Below are positions 16,539-25,058 of a stretch of DNA of 57,315 nucleotides, piece by piece (positions within the stretch are counted from its first letter, which is position 1; every line of letters begins with the position of its first letter). The DNA comes from Ruminococcus sp. GTDB taxonomy: Bacteria > Bacillota_A > Clostridia > Oscillospirales > Ruminococcaceae. Below the pieces are notes generated by a model, which did not search any database, was not told where the DNA came from, and saw only the letters and a program-made list of their open reading frames with translations. The stretch is from assembly GCA_017480485.1 (NCBI GenBank), contig JAFVAN010000037.1, forward strand, positions 1-57,315, in the 5' to 3' direction. The translations under genes and the position numbers were made by a program.

Positions 16539-17951
16539 TCAATCAATGCTCTTCTGGGCGTCCTCGAGGAGCCAGTTAAGGCCCTTCTCGTTCTCGCTGA
16601 CTACCTGGGTCCAGCTGGTGGCCTCGGCGGGGTTCATGGTGGCCTTTACGATGTTGTCTGTCAGGCTCGACACGTCGGAGGAGATGCCCTGACTGAATTC
16701 AAACACAGGGTGCTCGGCGGCCAGCTGGTAGATGTTCTCGCGCATCTCTATCATCTCATCGGTCCAGCCGTAGTCGTCCCGGAGCTGCTCCTCGGTGATG
16801 CCTCTTGCGCTCTCGTCAAGCTCTGCATAGCGGGTGCAGTCCATCCATGCGGCAACGCCCTCGGGGTTCTTTGCACCGTGCACGATGCAGAAGGCGTGTA
16901 CACGGGAGGGAACATACATGGTGTCGCTGTCTGCGGCGCAGGGAACGGGAACGAACATAACGTCGCCTGCGGAGATGTCGCCGTAGGGGGCGGTAACAGA
17001 GGGCGCGTCCTCAATGCCCCACAGGCCGATAGGATAGAACAGGGTCTGGGCCGAGGCAAGGCCTGTGCCGAACACGTCTCCGCGGACCTTCCAGCCGTAG
17101 TCGTTCTTTGGATAAACAACGCCGTTCTTCTGAAGATTATACATCATATCCTGAGCCTTGGCAATGTCGGGGTCGGTGAGATAGCTGACGATCTCACCGT
17201 TCTCCATGCCAACGATGGGCTTGCCTGTGGACTGTGTCAGGGCGTTCTCGTAGTACCAGCCGTCCAGCGCGTACATATCGTTCTCGGCGTCTGTGAATTC
17301 TACGCACATATCATAGAAGGTGTCCCAGTTCCACTCGCCCTTGGCGTAGAGCTCGGCAGGGTCCTCCATGCCCGCTGCCTCGATGGTGTTATTGTTGTAC
17401 ACCCATACATAGCAGGGGTCAACTCTGGAGACCGCAACGTAGTGGCTGCCCTTGTATTCAAACTTGTCGCAGGCTACCTTAACGTCCTTCCAGAGCTCGC
17501 TGCTAAAGTCTATGTAATCGTCGATGGGGTCCAGCATATTCTTGATAGCGCCCTTCGGGAACATATCCATGTCGTCGGCTCCGCAGAAGTCGGGAGAGTC
17601 GCCTGACAGTACCAGAGCAGCAAGGTCATCAAACTTTTTCTCCCATGTGGTGGAAACATAGGTTATCTTGCCGTCGTACTTGGTCTTAAAGAGGGCAAGA
17701 TCAACGCCGATGTCCTTGTCATCGCTGGAGGTGGGGTTGATGTCCCAGAAGGAGAACCACTTGATCTCGTTGGTGGGAAGCTCTCTGGGCTCTGTGATGC
17801 TGTCAGCAAGGCGCTGAACTATCTGCTGCTGGTCCTCGTTTAGGGTCTTCTCCGACATGGACGAATCGTCGTCGGTGCTGCCGCAGGCCGCAAGTGAAAC
17901 GACCATCGTCAGCGCAGCAAGTCCTGCTGCAAGCTTCTTGATATTTCTCAT
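16539..17951 (-). CDS. Extracellular solute-binding lipoprotein (family 1, orphan)
   Basis: About 470 aa. ATG at 17951 follows CGGAGGAAATGATA; an in-frame ATG upstream lacks a ribosome site. The signal peptide ends in the lipobox LAAC-G, so it is a lipoprotein. The body has the SBP_bac_1 look: an N-terminal domain with LALFKTKYDGKITYV, a central WNWDTFYDMC segment and a C-terminal EATSWTQVV region. Such proteins deliver sugars or oligosaccharides to ABC importers, but no permease or ATPase gene lies next to it. The AraC gene 77 bp upstream is the likely regulator. Confidence 0.88.
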   Translation of the reverse strand: MRNIKKLAAGLAALTMVVSLAACGSTDDDSSMSEKTLNEDQQQIVQRLADSITEPRELPTNEIKWFSFWDINPTSSDDKDIGVDLALFKTKYDGKITYVSTTWEKKFDDLAALVLSGDSPDFCGADDMDMFPKGAIKNMLDPIDDYIDFSSELWKDVKVACDKFEYKGSHYVAVSRVDPCYVWVYNNNTIEAAGMEDPAELYAKGEWNWDTFYDMCVEFTDAENDMYALDGWYYENALTQSTGKPIVGMENGEIVSYLTDPDIAKAQDMMYNLQKNGVVYPKNDYGWKVRGDVFGTGLASAQTLFYPIGLWGIEDAPSVTAPYGDISAGDVMFVPVPCAADSDTMYVPSRVHAFCIVHGAKNPEGVAAWMDCTRYAELDESARGITEEQLRDDYGWTDEMIEMRENIYQLAAEHPVFEFSQGISSDVSSLTDNIVKATMNPAEATSWTQVVSENEKGLNWLLEDAQKSID

Positions 17952-18028
17952 TATCATTTCCTCCGTATAATTAATTGTGATCGAAATTTTCATGTCTCGC
18001 CTCAGGCGCGGCATGGGGGTGTTTTCTT

Positions 18029-18823
18029 TCAGGCTCCTTTGGCCTGCTCTCCTGCCCGGAACTGCGAGGGCGTCTGCCCTGTCCTCTGCTTGAACTGCCG
18101 CATAAAATGTATGTCCGAGGAGTAGCCGCAGGTCTGGGCAATGTGGGCCACAGAATGGTCCGTGGTGGAGAGAAGATATTTTGCAAGCTCTGTCCTCGCC
18201 GCGATAACATCGTTCATGGCCGTGACCCCAAAGCTCTTTTTGTAAAGGTGCTGGAAGGAGGAGCGGCTCATGGTGAGCTCGTGGGCGAGGCCGTCAATGC
18301 TCCAAGCGCGGCCGGGGTCGTTGTAGATCTTTGTGCGAAGTATCGACAGCTTGTCAAACCATGTGCCTGCGGCCTCTGGCCGAGTGCTGCTGAGCTTCTC
18401 GCTCAGCTTGATAAGAAAAAGCTTCAAGAGCAGATCGGTGGTGTCGGCCTTGAACCTGTCCCGGGAATAATTCTCCCGACACATCATGTCCACAAGCAGA
18501 GAAAGCTGAGAGATGCTGTTCGGCCTGTAAAGCCTGTCAAGCTCGAAGCCAAGGGCCTTGATAAAGCGCTCGTCCTCACGGCTGTCGGGAAGAAAGTGTA
18601 TCCAGTCGTTGCCGAACTCCCCGCCTGCCGCTCTGTAGCGCTGGGGCGTGCCAATGTTGAAGAGTATCACCGAGCCTGCCTCTGCGCGCTGCTCAACTCC
18701 GCCCAGCTCAAACACCGCAGGGGTCTTTAGCAAAAGCAGCAGATGATCTCCCGAGCCTTCGGGGCGGTCAATACGGAGATCCGCCCCATGGAAATGGTCA
18801 TATCCTACATTTGTTATCCGCAT
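18029..18823 (-). CDS. AraC-family transcriptional regulator
   Basis: 264 aa, ATG 8 nt after GGGAGGTG. The N-terminal 130 residues resemble the cupin sensor domain of AraC proteins; the last 100 carry two helix-turn-helices (SIDGLAHELTMSRSSFQHLYKK and VAHIAQTCGYSSDIHFMRQFK, ending TPSQFR). It lies directly upstream of the solute-binding protein gene, with which it is probably linked in a sugar-response circuit. The 22-bp repeat in its promoter region also occurs before the gene at 19158. Confidence 0.92.
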   Translation of the reverse strand: MRITNVGYDHFHGADLRIDRPEGSGDHLLLLLKTPAVFELGGVEQRAEAGSVILFNIGTPQRYRAAGGEFGNDWIHFLPDSREDERFIKALGFELDRLYRPNSISQLSLLVDMMCRENYSRDRFKADTTDLLLKLFLIKLSEKLSSTRPEAAGTWFDKLSILRTKIYNDPGRAWSIDGLAHELTMSRSSFQHLYKKSFGVTAMNDVIAARTELAKYLLSTTDHSVAHIAQTCGYSSDIHFMRQFKQRTGQTPSQFRAGEQAKGA

Positions 18824-18865
18824 CCCCCGACACCTCCCTGCCCGATATCAAAACGATAAATACAT

Positions 18866-18887
18866 TTGAAGCATTACAGTATAGTGG
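18866..18887. promoter_or_regulatory. Operator-like repeat, copy 1 (araC-type gene leader)
   Basis: A 22-bp sequence beginning TTGAAGCATTAC, exactly repeated at 19100-19121. It lies just downstream of a TATAAT on the minus strand that serves the AraC gene. Its core CATTACAGTATAGTG is an imperfect dyad, as expected for a protein-binding site. Confidence 0.65.
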
Positions 18888-19028
18888 TCGTTTTGTGCTT
18901 TCATTATATAATATCGTTAAGCTGTGTAATAACAATTATTTGCTTTTTTTATTAAAAATATGTCGTAATTTCTCCCGCGCTAACAAAATGTGCAGAGGCC
19001 TCTTTGCGGGTCCTCAAGGCAAAATAAA

Positions 19029-19053
19029 AAAAGCACAATATGTTAGTGCTTTT
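19029..19053. terminator. Bidirectional terminator-like hairpin
   Basis: AAAAGCAC pairs with GTGCTTTT around 9 nt; it has A and T flanks on both sides and lies between the divergent AraC and secreted-protein transcription units. The remainder of 18888-19066 shows no gene. Confidence 0.55.
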
Positions 19054-19066
19054 GGATCATCCTCTA

Positions 19067-19095
19067 TTGCATTACCGCCCGCCGTTTGCTATAAT
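19067..19095 (+). promoter_or_regulatory. Promoter of the secreted protein gene
   Basis: TTGCAT (19067-19072), 17 bp, TATAAT (19090-19095). The operator-like repeat begins 5 bp after the -10 box. Confidence 0.75.
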
Positions 19096-19099
19096 GCAC

Positions 19100-19121
19100 T
19101 TGAAGCATTACAGTATAGTGG
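19100..19121. promoter_or_regulatory. Operator-like repeat, copy 2
   Basis: Exact 22-bp match to 18866-18887, placed over the transcription start of the gene at 19158. A repressor bound here would block initiation. Confidence 0.65.
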
Positions 19122-19157
19122 GAAACTATAGCCAAAAATATTACGGAGGAAATAATT

Positions 19158-19997
19158 ATGAAATTAAGAAGGATCCTGGCTGGTTTCTCGGCAGCAGCTA
19201 TCGCATTCAGCTGCATGACTTTTTCGGCATTTGCCGCAACAGACCTTAGAGATATCGTTTATCCGACCGACGATGACGCTGCTATCAACGACGCTTTCTA
19301 TTCCATCGGCGCTATGGGCTACTACATGAGCCAGCAGTGGAAATGGAACCAGAGCGAATGGGTCGGCATCAACGATGAGGGCAAGATCGAGATCGAATAC
19401 AAGATCAGCAAGCCCCTCACCGACCCGAGCATGGAGGACAAGGGCTCCCTCGGCGACATGGGCGTTATGATCCTGAACCTTCCCGAGGATAACTACCCAT
19501 ACAATGTTGAGATAACAGACGCAAAGTTCACCGATGACGAGGGCAACGTTACCGAATTCCCTGAGATCAACGCCATCACCGAGGCCACCAAGGACCCCGA
19601 GAGCGGCTGGCGTATACATATCAGACCCACCGACAATGTTGACGAGGAGACAGGCGAGGTCATCACCCCCGCAATGCCCGAGGTCGCAGGCTGGGAGGAG
19701 GAGGGCGCCTTCAACGGCGGTACTCTTTCTATGACCATCGATCTTGCTCCCGCAGGCCTGCCCGAGAAGCCGGAGCCCGCCGAAGATGAATCTGCCGCAG
19801 AGGAGGTCGTTGAAGAGCAGGAGAGCACCGCCGAAGCGGAAAGCGCTCCCGCAGAGTCCAAGGCTTCATCCAGCAAGAGCGATCCCGGCGAGGCTGACGA
19901 TGGCCTCGGCACAGGCGCCATCGTTGGTATCTGCGCCGGAGCCGCTGCCCTGATAGGTATCATTATAGCCTTCATCGTTGCAAAGAAGAAACAATAA
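19158..19997 (+). CDS. Secreted membrane-anchored protein of unknown function
   Basis: 279 aa, ATG preceded by ACGGAGGAAATAATT. A signal peptide (about 1-27, ending SAFAA) is followed by an acidic globular domain of about 170 residues with many Asp/Glu/Trp, then a Glu/Ala/Ser-rich linker (about 195-245), a transmembrane helix (IVGICAGAAALIGIIIAFIV) and a KKKQ tail. The layout is of a protein displayed outside the membrane. I do not recognise the domain; carbohydrate binding is possible in view of the AraC and solute-binding neighbours. Confidence 0.8.
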   Translation: MKLRRILAGFSAAAIAFSCMTFSAFAATDLRDIVYPTDDDAAINDAFYSIGAMGYYMSQQWKWNQSEWVGINDEGKIEIEYKISKPLTDPSMEDKGSLGDMGVMILNLPEDNYPYNVEITDAKFTDDEGNVTEFPEINAITEATKDPESGWRIHIRPTDNVDEETGEVITPAMPEVAGWEEEGAFNGGTLSMTIDLAPAGLPEKPEPAEDESAAEEVVEEQESTAEAESAPAESKASSSKSDPGEADDGLGTGAIVGICAGAAALIGIIIAFIVAKKKQ

Positions 19998-20027
19998 AAT
20001 AGCATTTACCTCCTTTGCTCCGTAGTA

Positions 20028-20060
20028 CGCCGCCGACTGTTTTTAAGACAGTCGGCGGCG
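20028..20060. terminator. Strong bidirectional terminator
   Basis: Thirteen-bp perfect stem (20028-20040 with 20048-20060), T-rich on both sides, between convergent genes. Confidence 0.85.
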
Positions 20061-20097
20061 AATTTTGTGCATAAATTGAAGCTGCCGCTGCGGGCGC

Positions 20098-21480
20098 TCA
20101 CCCTGCATACATCCGGTTGCTCACAAGCTTGATCGCTCCCGTGCAGGCGTCAACGTAATAGGCGGTGCCTGTGCTCCAGGTGTCGAGATCGTGGTTCTCG
20201 GGCTCCTTGAAGCACCAGTAGGGCCGCGCCGAAATTTGGCAGTATTGCAGGGCGTAGCCCTCATTGAAATTCGTCTTGCCGCCCACATCGGTCTCGGGAT
20301 AGCTGTCCACCGTCACGGCGTAGCAGAGCTCGGCGGTGTCAAATTCCAGCAGCATATACTGTGCAAAGGCGCTGCGCAGAAGCTCCGCTGCCTCACCAAG
20401 AGTCAGCAGGCCGCCGCCCGGCTCCCCCTCTTCAAGGGAGTAGGAAAAGCTCTTCTCCACCCTCGTCAGGGTGTCCTTCTTTGTCAGGAAGGCCGTGGAG
20501 CAGCTGCCGAGCAGCGCCCTGTGGCCGTTCTCTGCGGAAATGCCGTCGATGGTGCCGAAGCTGTCGCTGTCAAAGGGCAGGCCGCCCTTAGTGAAGCGCT
20601 GCAGGTCCATCAGGTAGCCAAAGGTGCTGTCGGAGGTCGGTATCACGTCCACCCGCCGCACTCTGTAATAAAACTCCTCGGGGTCCGAGGGGGCAAGGCT
20701 TTTGTTATAGAACTCCTCGGCAAAGGCCACCGCCTCGTCAAGAGCCCACTCCTCGCCGCCGTAGACCGCATAGCTCACCTCGGAGACATCCTCGTACTGC
20801 GGGTAGTAGTGTGCGGCGGAGCAGGAGCTGTTCTCGTAATTGTAATAGTTCTGCTCTTCGTCGTCCCCGAGGTAGCCCGTCTGGGAAACAAAGACCTCGC
20901 CGCTGCTTTCGGCGGTGACCATCCTCGGGGACGTGCCGTATTCCTCCTCGGAGAGGGGCGAGAGCATCCATTGGTCGAAGTAATTCGCGAAGGGTACAAG
21001 GTGGTCGATGCCCTCCTCGGTGTAGCCCGCCTTGTAGCCCTCGAAGCCCTCGGGGGCCGCAGTGCCGCCGTCGTCCCGGGGAAGGTATTCACTGATGCCG
21101 CTTCCTTCAATATCCTCGCCGGGATAGATCTCCGCCGCAAGGGCCGAAAGGTCAAAGCCCTCTCCAAGGCCCGGTTTCAGCCTGTAGACGGGCATTTCCT
21201 CCCCCTCTCCAACAGAGGCGAAGCGGATGGTCAGGTTCCCGTAGTCCGCCGCAAGGTCCTCTGCCAGTTGGTCCCTGACCTCCGCAAGGCTGTGAGTTCC
21301 CTCCTGCCCGCTGCTCAGATTGAAGACGGCAGAGGGGTCGCTGCCCGCCTCGGGTATATAGACAGCCTGAGCCTCGGTGCCCTTGGCCCGCTGATCGGCG
21401 TTTTGCTTAACGTCCTCGGGGGTCTCGGCACAGGCCGAGAGCAGCAGCGCCGCCGCTAATATAAATACACTTTTCTTCAT
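20098..21480 (-). CDS. Large lipoprotein of unknown function
   Basis: About 460 aa. ATG at 21480 follows TAGGAGGTATC; the frame extends further upstream without a ribosome site. The signal peptide ends in LSAC-A, a lipobox. The mature protein is acidic and Tyr-rich with no family I can name with certainty; many residues near EDVSEVSYAVYGGEEW and PYWCFKEPENHDLDTW suggest folded beta domains. It is the fourth gene after an ECF sigma factor, but a terminator hairpin separates it from the third, so its expression may be partly uncoupled. Confidence 0.78.
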   Translation of the reverse strand: MKKSVFILAAALLLSACAETPEDVKQNADQRAKGTEAQAVYIPEAGSDPSAVFNLSSGQEGTHSLAEVRDQLAEDLAADYGNLTIRFASVGEGEEMPVYRLKPGLGEGFDLSALAAEIYPGEDIEGSGISEYLPRDDGGTAAPEGFEGYKAGYTEEGIDHLVPFANYFDQWMLSPLSEEEYGTSPRMVTAESSGEVFVSQTGYLGDDEEQNYYNYENSSCSAAHYYPQYEDVSEVSYAVYGGEEWALDEAVAFAEEFYNKSLAPSDPEEFYYRVRRVDVIPTSDSTFGYLMDLQRFTKGGLPFDSDSFGTIDGISAENGHRALLGSCSTAFLTKKDTLTRVEKSFSYSLEEGEPGGGLLTLGEAAELLRSAFAQYMLLEFDTAELCYAVTVDSYPETDVGGKTNFNEGYALQYCQISARPYWCFKEPENHDLDTWSTGTAYYVDACTGAIKLVSNRMYAG

Positions 21481-21496
21481 GATACCTCCTATAAAA

Positions 21497-21526
21497 AGCC
21501 GCCGCTCACAACGGCAAGCGGCGGCT
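21497..21526 (-). terminator. Terminator hairpin just before the lipoprotein SD
   Basis: A perfect 10-bp stem (21497-21506 with 21517-21526), then on the minus strand a T run ending at the GGAGG of the next gene. It either ends the sigma operon or attenuates the lipoprotein gene. Confidence 0.75.
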
Positions 21527-21544
21527 ATAAACCTTATTCTTATT

Positions 21545-21901
21545 TCAGACCAGCTCAACTATGATATATCCGCTGCCGTCGGTCAGGGGATCTATCCTTT
21601 TTGTGCTGCCCTCAAGGCGCAGCTGCCAGTAGGGCCGCAGGCCGTCGGAGGCCCTTTCAAGGCCCTCGCCGTCCAGCTCATGCACCAGCCTGCCGTAGGT
21701 CTCCTCGTCGGTGCTGCCGCGGCTTACCATGTACCTGCCCTCGCTCAGCTCGTACACACCCTTCTCACTGATACAGCCCCTGGCGTAGAGGGCCTTAAAG
21801 GGATTCGGGGTGGTGTAGGTCACAAAGGAATAGACGCAGACCGCCGCGATAACGGCCACAGCCACAAAGGCTATGAGCGCTCTGTTCAGCTTCTTTGACA
21901 T
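21545..21901 (-). CDS. Small membrane-anchored extracytoplasmic protein
   Basis: 118 aa, ATG preceded by GAAAGGAGGAGCATT. One N-terminal transmembrane helix (about 8-29) is followed by a roughly 90-residue soluble part with no recognised domain. It lies 38 bp after the anti-sigma gene and is almost certainly in the same operon. A role in envelope sensing or as a target of the sigma factor is inferred from position only. Confidence 0.75.
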   Translation of the reverse strand: MSKKLNRALIAFVAVAVIAAVCVYSFVTYTTPNPFKALYARGCISEKGVYELSEGRYMVSRGSTDEETYGRLVHELDGEGLERASDGLRPYWQLRLEGSTKRIDPLTDGSGYIIVELV

Positions 21902-21939
21902 AATGCTCCTCCTTTCGGGCTCGGCCGCAGCTCGCCGCC

Positions 21940-23280
21940 TCAGAAGTCTATCTCTGCCGAGCCAATCATAATGCCCGAGGCGTTGTCAAGGTCGATGCCG
22001 AAGGTCGTCATATCAAGGTAGACCGTAACTGTAGCGTCGGGGTTGACTTCTGACTCAAAGTTGCTGTATTCAAGCTCCTTGACAGTGCCGTCCTTCATGA
22101 TGAGGGAGACAAAGGCGTTGGTGCCCGTGAGGTCGCAGGCCTCGGTGATCTCCGAGTTATCGGCGCCCTCAATGCCGCGGTGCTTTACTGCCACCGCGTT
22201 CTCGCCCCGGAACAGCCCTAATTTAAGATCGCTGATGTTGATGTTGCCTTGCATCGTGACTGCCAGACCGCTCTTGCTGTAGTCCAGCTTCTTCACGGTG
22301 TAGTCCATGGCAAAGTGCTGGTCGCCGTAATACTTGTTGTCCCAGCTGCCGGGGGCGTTGAGGCCGTCGATGGTCTTGCGGTCGCCAAAGATGTCGGCCT
22401 TGAACTCGGCCTTCAGTGTGCCGGAGACGTAGATATCATCCTCCGAGCCGTATTCCCTGCCGTTAAGGCCGTCAACAACAAAGGTGATGTCGTTCTCGCC
22501 GTCAACGATGTTAAAGCTCTCAGAGGGGTACGGTTCGTTGAGATATATCGTCACCGAGCAGAGCCCGAAGGCGCCGTCTATCTCAAAGAAGCCGCCGCTG
22601 TGGTGGGTGATATAGCTGCCGTTGATGGACGAAGAAAAGATGTTGAAGGAGGTCTGGGCGGGTATGATGTCTCCAAGGGGAGAAGCGTCTCTCGTGGCCG
22701 CCGCAACATAGACGTTCAGAAAGGGGTATGAGCAGCTGTAGCCCGATACCCAAAGGTCAACGCCGTCAACAACGTCCTGTGCGCCCAGCTTCTGGCGGGA
22801 GAAGTTGATGGTCTCCTCCAGCACGGGAGACTCGATAAGGTACTTCCCGTTTACCTCCTCTCTCAGCGCCTTGTTGAAGTCGTAATAGTCGCCGCTCTGG
22901 GCCGCCTGAACGTAAAGGGCCTCCAGCCTGTCGGCGGAATCTGCACTGTAGGCTAAGGGCTCGCCCGCCTCGGCAGGAACGGGGTCGGTGTGAAGAGCGG
23001 TGGTCGTGGTGGTCTCGGGGGCCGCCTCGGACTGCTCCTCGCTCTCGGCCTCGGATATGACGGCGGCGGGGGTCTTGGGTGCTTCATCCTTTTCGGGAGC
23101 GCTGCTCCTTCCCGCGAAAACAGCCACCGCGCCTCCGCAGGCCACCAGAGCGCAGGCCGCAGCCACAGCAATGGCGGGTGCGCGGCTCTTTATCTTTATT
23201 TCTGATCTTTTGTTCATAGTATCATCTCCTGTCAGTTCGTCAAGAGGAATACTTTCCAGAAGCCTTGTTATATCTCTCAT
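21940..23280 (-). CDS. Transmembrane anti-sigma factor-like protein
   Basis: 446 aa. About 33 cytoplasmic residues, a transmembrane helix (AIAVAAACALVACGGAVAVF) and a large extracytoplasmic region of about 380 residues with a Glu/Thr linker and beta-rich domains. This is the form of RsgI/DUF4179-type anti-sigma proteins. Its ATG overlaps the sigma-factor stop by 4 bp (ATGA), so the two are translated together. The N-terminal segment would hold the sigma factor at the membrane until an outside signal arrives. Confidence 0.82.
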   Translation of the reverse strand: MRDITRLLESIPLDELTGDDTMNKRSEIKIKSRAPAIAVAAACALVACGGAVAVFAGRSSAPEKDEAPKTPAAVISEAESEEQSEAAPETTTTTALHTDPVPAEAGEPLAYSADSADRLEALYVQAAQSGDYYDFNKALREEVNGKYLIESPVLEETINFSRQKLGAQDVVDGVDLWVSGYSCSYPFLNVYVAAATRDASPLGDIIPAQTSFNIFSSSINGSYITHHSGGFFEIDGAFGLCSVTIYLNEPYPSESFNIVDGENDITFVVDGLNGREYGSEDDIYVSGTLKAEFKADIFGDRKTIDGLNAPGSWDNKYYGDQHFAMDYTVKKLDYSKSGLAVTMQGNINISDLKLGLFRGENAVAVKHRGIEGADNSEITEACDLTGTNAFVSLIMKDGTVKELEYSNFESEVNPDATVTVYLDMTTFGIDLDNASGIMIGSAEIDF

Positions 23281-23819
23281 AGGATTATTCCTCCCTTCAA
23301 AAGTGCTTTTTTAAGCGTTTTCTTTCCTCGGTAGAGAATGTTCTCCACCTTCTTTGGCGACAATCCGTGGCGCTGGGCGATCTCCTTCACCGCCAGCTTG
23401 TGATAATAGCGCTCGATAAAGACCTCTCGGTCCGGGTGGCGCATGGTGCTGACGCAGTGGGCTATCACCTTCATATTGATGCTGCGGGCGGCCTCGTCCT
23501 CGTAGCTCACGTCCACGCCGATGTCGCAGTCGTCGATATCCTCGCGCTCTGCCCTGTCGGTGCGGCGCAGCTTGTCAACGGCGCAGCCCGAGGCCACCAT
23601 GCACACATAGCTCTTGAGGCTCGACCTTGACAGATCTATCCGCCCTCGGCCCTGCCAGATGCGCAGAAAGGTGTCCGACACCGCCTCCTCTATATCGGAG
23701 GGGTCGGAGAGCAGCCGCGACACCACATATCCCGCAAGCTTCTCATATTTTTGCATCAATATCTTGAGTCCCTTATTGTCATCGCTCTGCAGCAGCGAAA
23801 GGAGCTCCTTGTCATCCAT
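23277..23819 (-). CDS. ECF-type RNA polymerase sigma factor
   Basis: 180 aa. Region 2 (DIEEAVSDTFLRIWQGRG, residues of about 42-60) and region 4 helix-turn-helix (KEIAQRHGLSPKKVENILYRGKKTLKK, about 145-172) are both clear, with no region 3, which defines an ECF sigma factor. It heads an operon with its anti-sigma factor. It probably activates its own promoter and envelope genes such as the two downstream. Confidence 0.93.
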   Translation of the reverse strand: MDDKELLSLLQSDDNKGLKILMQKYEKLAGYVVSRLLSDPSDIEEAVSDTFLRIWQGRGRIDLSRSSLKSYVCMVASGCAVDKLRRTDRAEREDIDDCDIGVDVSYEDEAARSINMKVIAHCVSTMRHPDREVFIERYYHKLAVKEIAQRHGLSPKKVENILYRGKKTLKKALLKGGIIL

Positions 23820-23852
23820 CGGATCACCGCCTTGAAAGTACCTTCACTTATA

Positions 23853-23872
23853 TATCCGCAGGAGAACGGATA
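23853..23872. promoter_or_regulatory. Inverted repeat in the sigma-operon leader
   Basis: TATCCG and CGGATA flank 8 bp, 34 bp before the sigma start codon. It can form a hairpin in the leader or be a protein site. No clear sigma-A promoter is visible for the operon, as expected if it is autoregulated. Confidence 0.4.
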
Positions 23873-23950
23873 ATCACTCATATTTTTTCCGGCCGCTCAA
23901 ATTGCTGCCGCCCAAAGGCACCTGCAAATTTGCCGCTGCGACAAAATCAG

Positions 23951-23979
23951 TTGACATTGTCCCACCTTCGTGCTATAAT
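23951..23979 (+). promoter_or_regulatory. Promoter of the Na/Ca exchanger gene
   Basis: TTGACA (23951-23956), 17 bp, TATAAT (23974-23979); both boxes are consensus. Confidence 0.88.
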
Positions 23980-24027
23980 ATATTGTAGCATAATATGTAC
24001 ATTCTCTCATGAAAGGAATGTTGGCTA

Positions 24028-24960
24028 ATGCAATACTTTCTCCTTGTGCTCGGCTTCGTGCTGCTGATAAAGGGCGCGGACTTCTTTGTTGACGGAAGCT
24101 CCGGCCTTGCCAAGCGGCTGCGTGTGCCTACGATGATCGTCGGCCTGACCGTCGTTGCAATGGGTACCAGCCTGCCCGAGGCCTCGGTGAGCATCGCCGC
24201 CTCCATCGCGGGCAAGAACGACCTTGCAATGAGCAACGCCATCGGCTCCAATATCTTTAACCTGCTTATCGTCTGCGGCGTCTGCGCGGCTATAATACCG
24301 ATCACCATCAAACAGCTCACCGTCGAGCGTGAGTTCCCCTTCTCGATGCTGGTGGCGGGTGCCCTGCTGGTCTTCTGCATCACGGGCAAGCACATAACCC
24401 GCATCGAGGGCCTGCTGCTTCTGGCGCTCTTTGTGGTCTTCCTGATGTACACCCTTAACGCCGCCCAGCGCGCCCGCGGCTCCGCCGAGGAGGAGCCCGC
24501 TCCCGAAAAGCTGATGGAACTGTGGCAGTGCCTTGTTTATATAGCCATCGGCATCATCGCTCTGGCAGTCGGCGGCCGTGTCACCGTTTCGGCGGCCTCC
24601 CATATCGCCCATGCCCACGGCGTTTCGGACAACCTTATCGGCCTGACCATAGTTGCGGCAGGCACCAGCCTTCCGGAGCTCTTCACCTCCGTGCTGGCGG
24701 CCCTGAGGAAGGAGACCGACATCGCCCTCGGCAACATCATCGGCTCCAATATCTTCAACATCCTCTTCGTGCTCGGCACGGCCTCGCTGATCTCGCCCAT
24801 AAGCATCAGCTCCGCGAACCTTATCGATATCGTGATGTTCATCCTCGTAAGCGTTGTTACCTTCTGGTTCTGCAAGACCAACCGCAAGCTCATCCAGTGG
24901 GAGGGCGCCGTGATGATCGGCATCTACATAGTGTACATTCTCTATATCTGCGCAAGATGA
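24028..24960 (+). CDS. Calcium/sodium (CaCA-family) antiporter
   Basis: 310 aa and almost entirely transmembrane. It carries the two inverted alpha repeats of the family, GTSLPEASVSIAASI...AIGSNIFNLL near residue 50 and GTSLPELFTSVLAAL...IIGSNIFNILF near 215, with the ion-coordinating Glu residues present. It resembles YrbG-type exchangers that extrude Ca2+ using Na+ or H+. It is monocistronic with its own promoter and terminator. Confidence 0.93.
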   Translation: MQYFLLVLGFVLLIKGADFFVDGSSGLAKRLRVPTMIVGLTVVAMGTSLPEASVSIAASIAGKNDLAMSNAIGSNIFNLLIVCGVCAAIIPITIKQLTVEREFPFSMLVAGALLVFCITGKHITRIEGLLLLALFVVFLMYTLNAAQRARGSAEEEPAPEKLMELWQCLVYIAIGIIALAVGGRVTVSAASHIAHAHGVSDNLIGLTIVAAGTSLPELFTSVLAALRKETDIALGNIIGSNIFNILFVLGTASLISPISISSANLIDIVMFILVSVVTFWFCKTNRKLIQWEGAVMIGIYIVYILYICAR

Positions 24961-24977
24961 TAAGAATAATTCCGGCT

Positions 24978-25023
24978 AAAAAACGGTACCCCACCCCCTG
25001 CGGGGGGTGGGGTACCGTTTTTT
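24978..25023. terminator. Perfect palindromic terminator (family member 1)
   Basis: AAACGGTACCCCACCCC pairs with its complement across CTGCGG, with A and T runs outside. It serves the converging exchanger and hslO genes. Related palindromes occur at 29818, 43570, 50861 and 56244. Confidence 0.9.
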
Positions 25024-25058
25024 AACACCCTGAGGCACTGTGCAGCAGCCCCGTTTTT

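Noticed and set aside
16710..17606. Open frame antisense to the solute-binding protein
   Set aside because: Same codon-shadow effect; no start signals.
20191..21459. 422-codon frame antisense to the lipoprotein at 20098-21480
   Set aside because: The minus-strand gene has a signal peptide, lipobox and ribosome site; the antisense frame has none.
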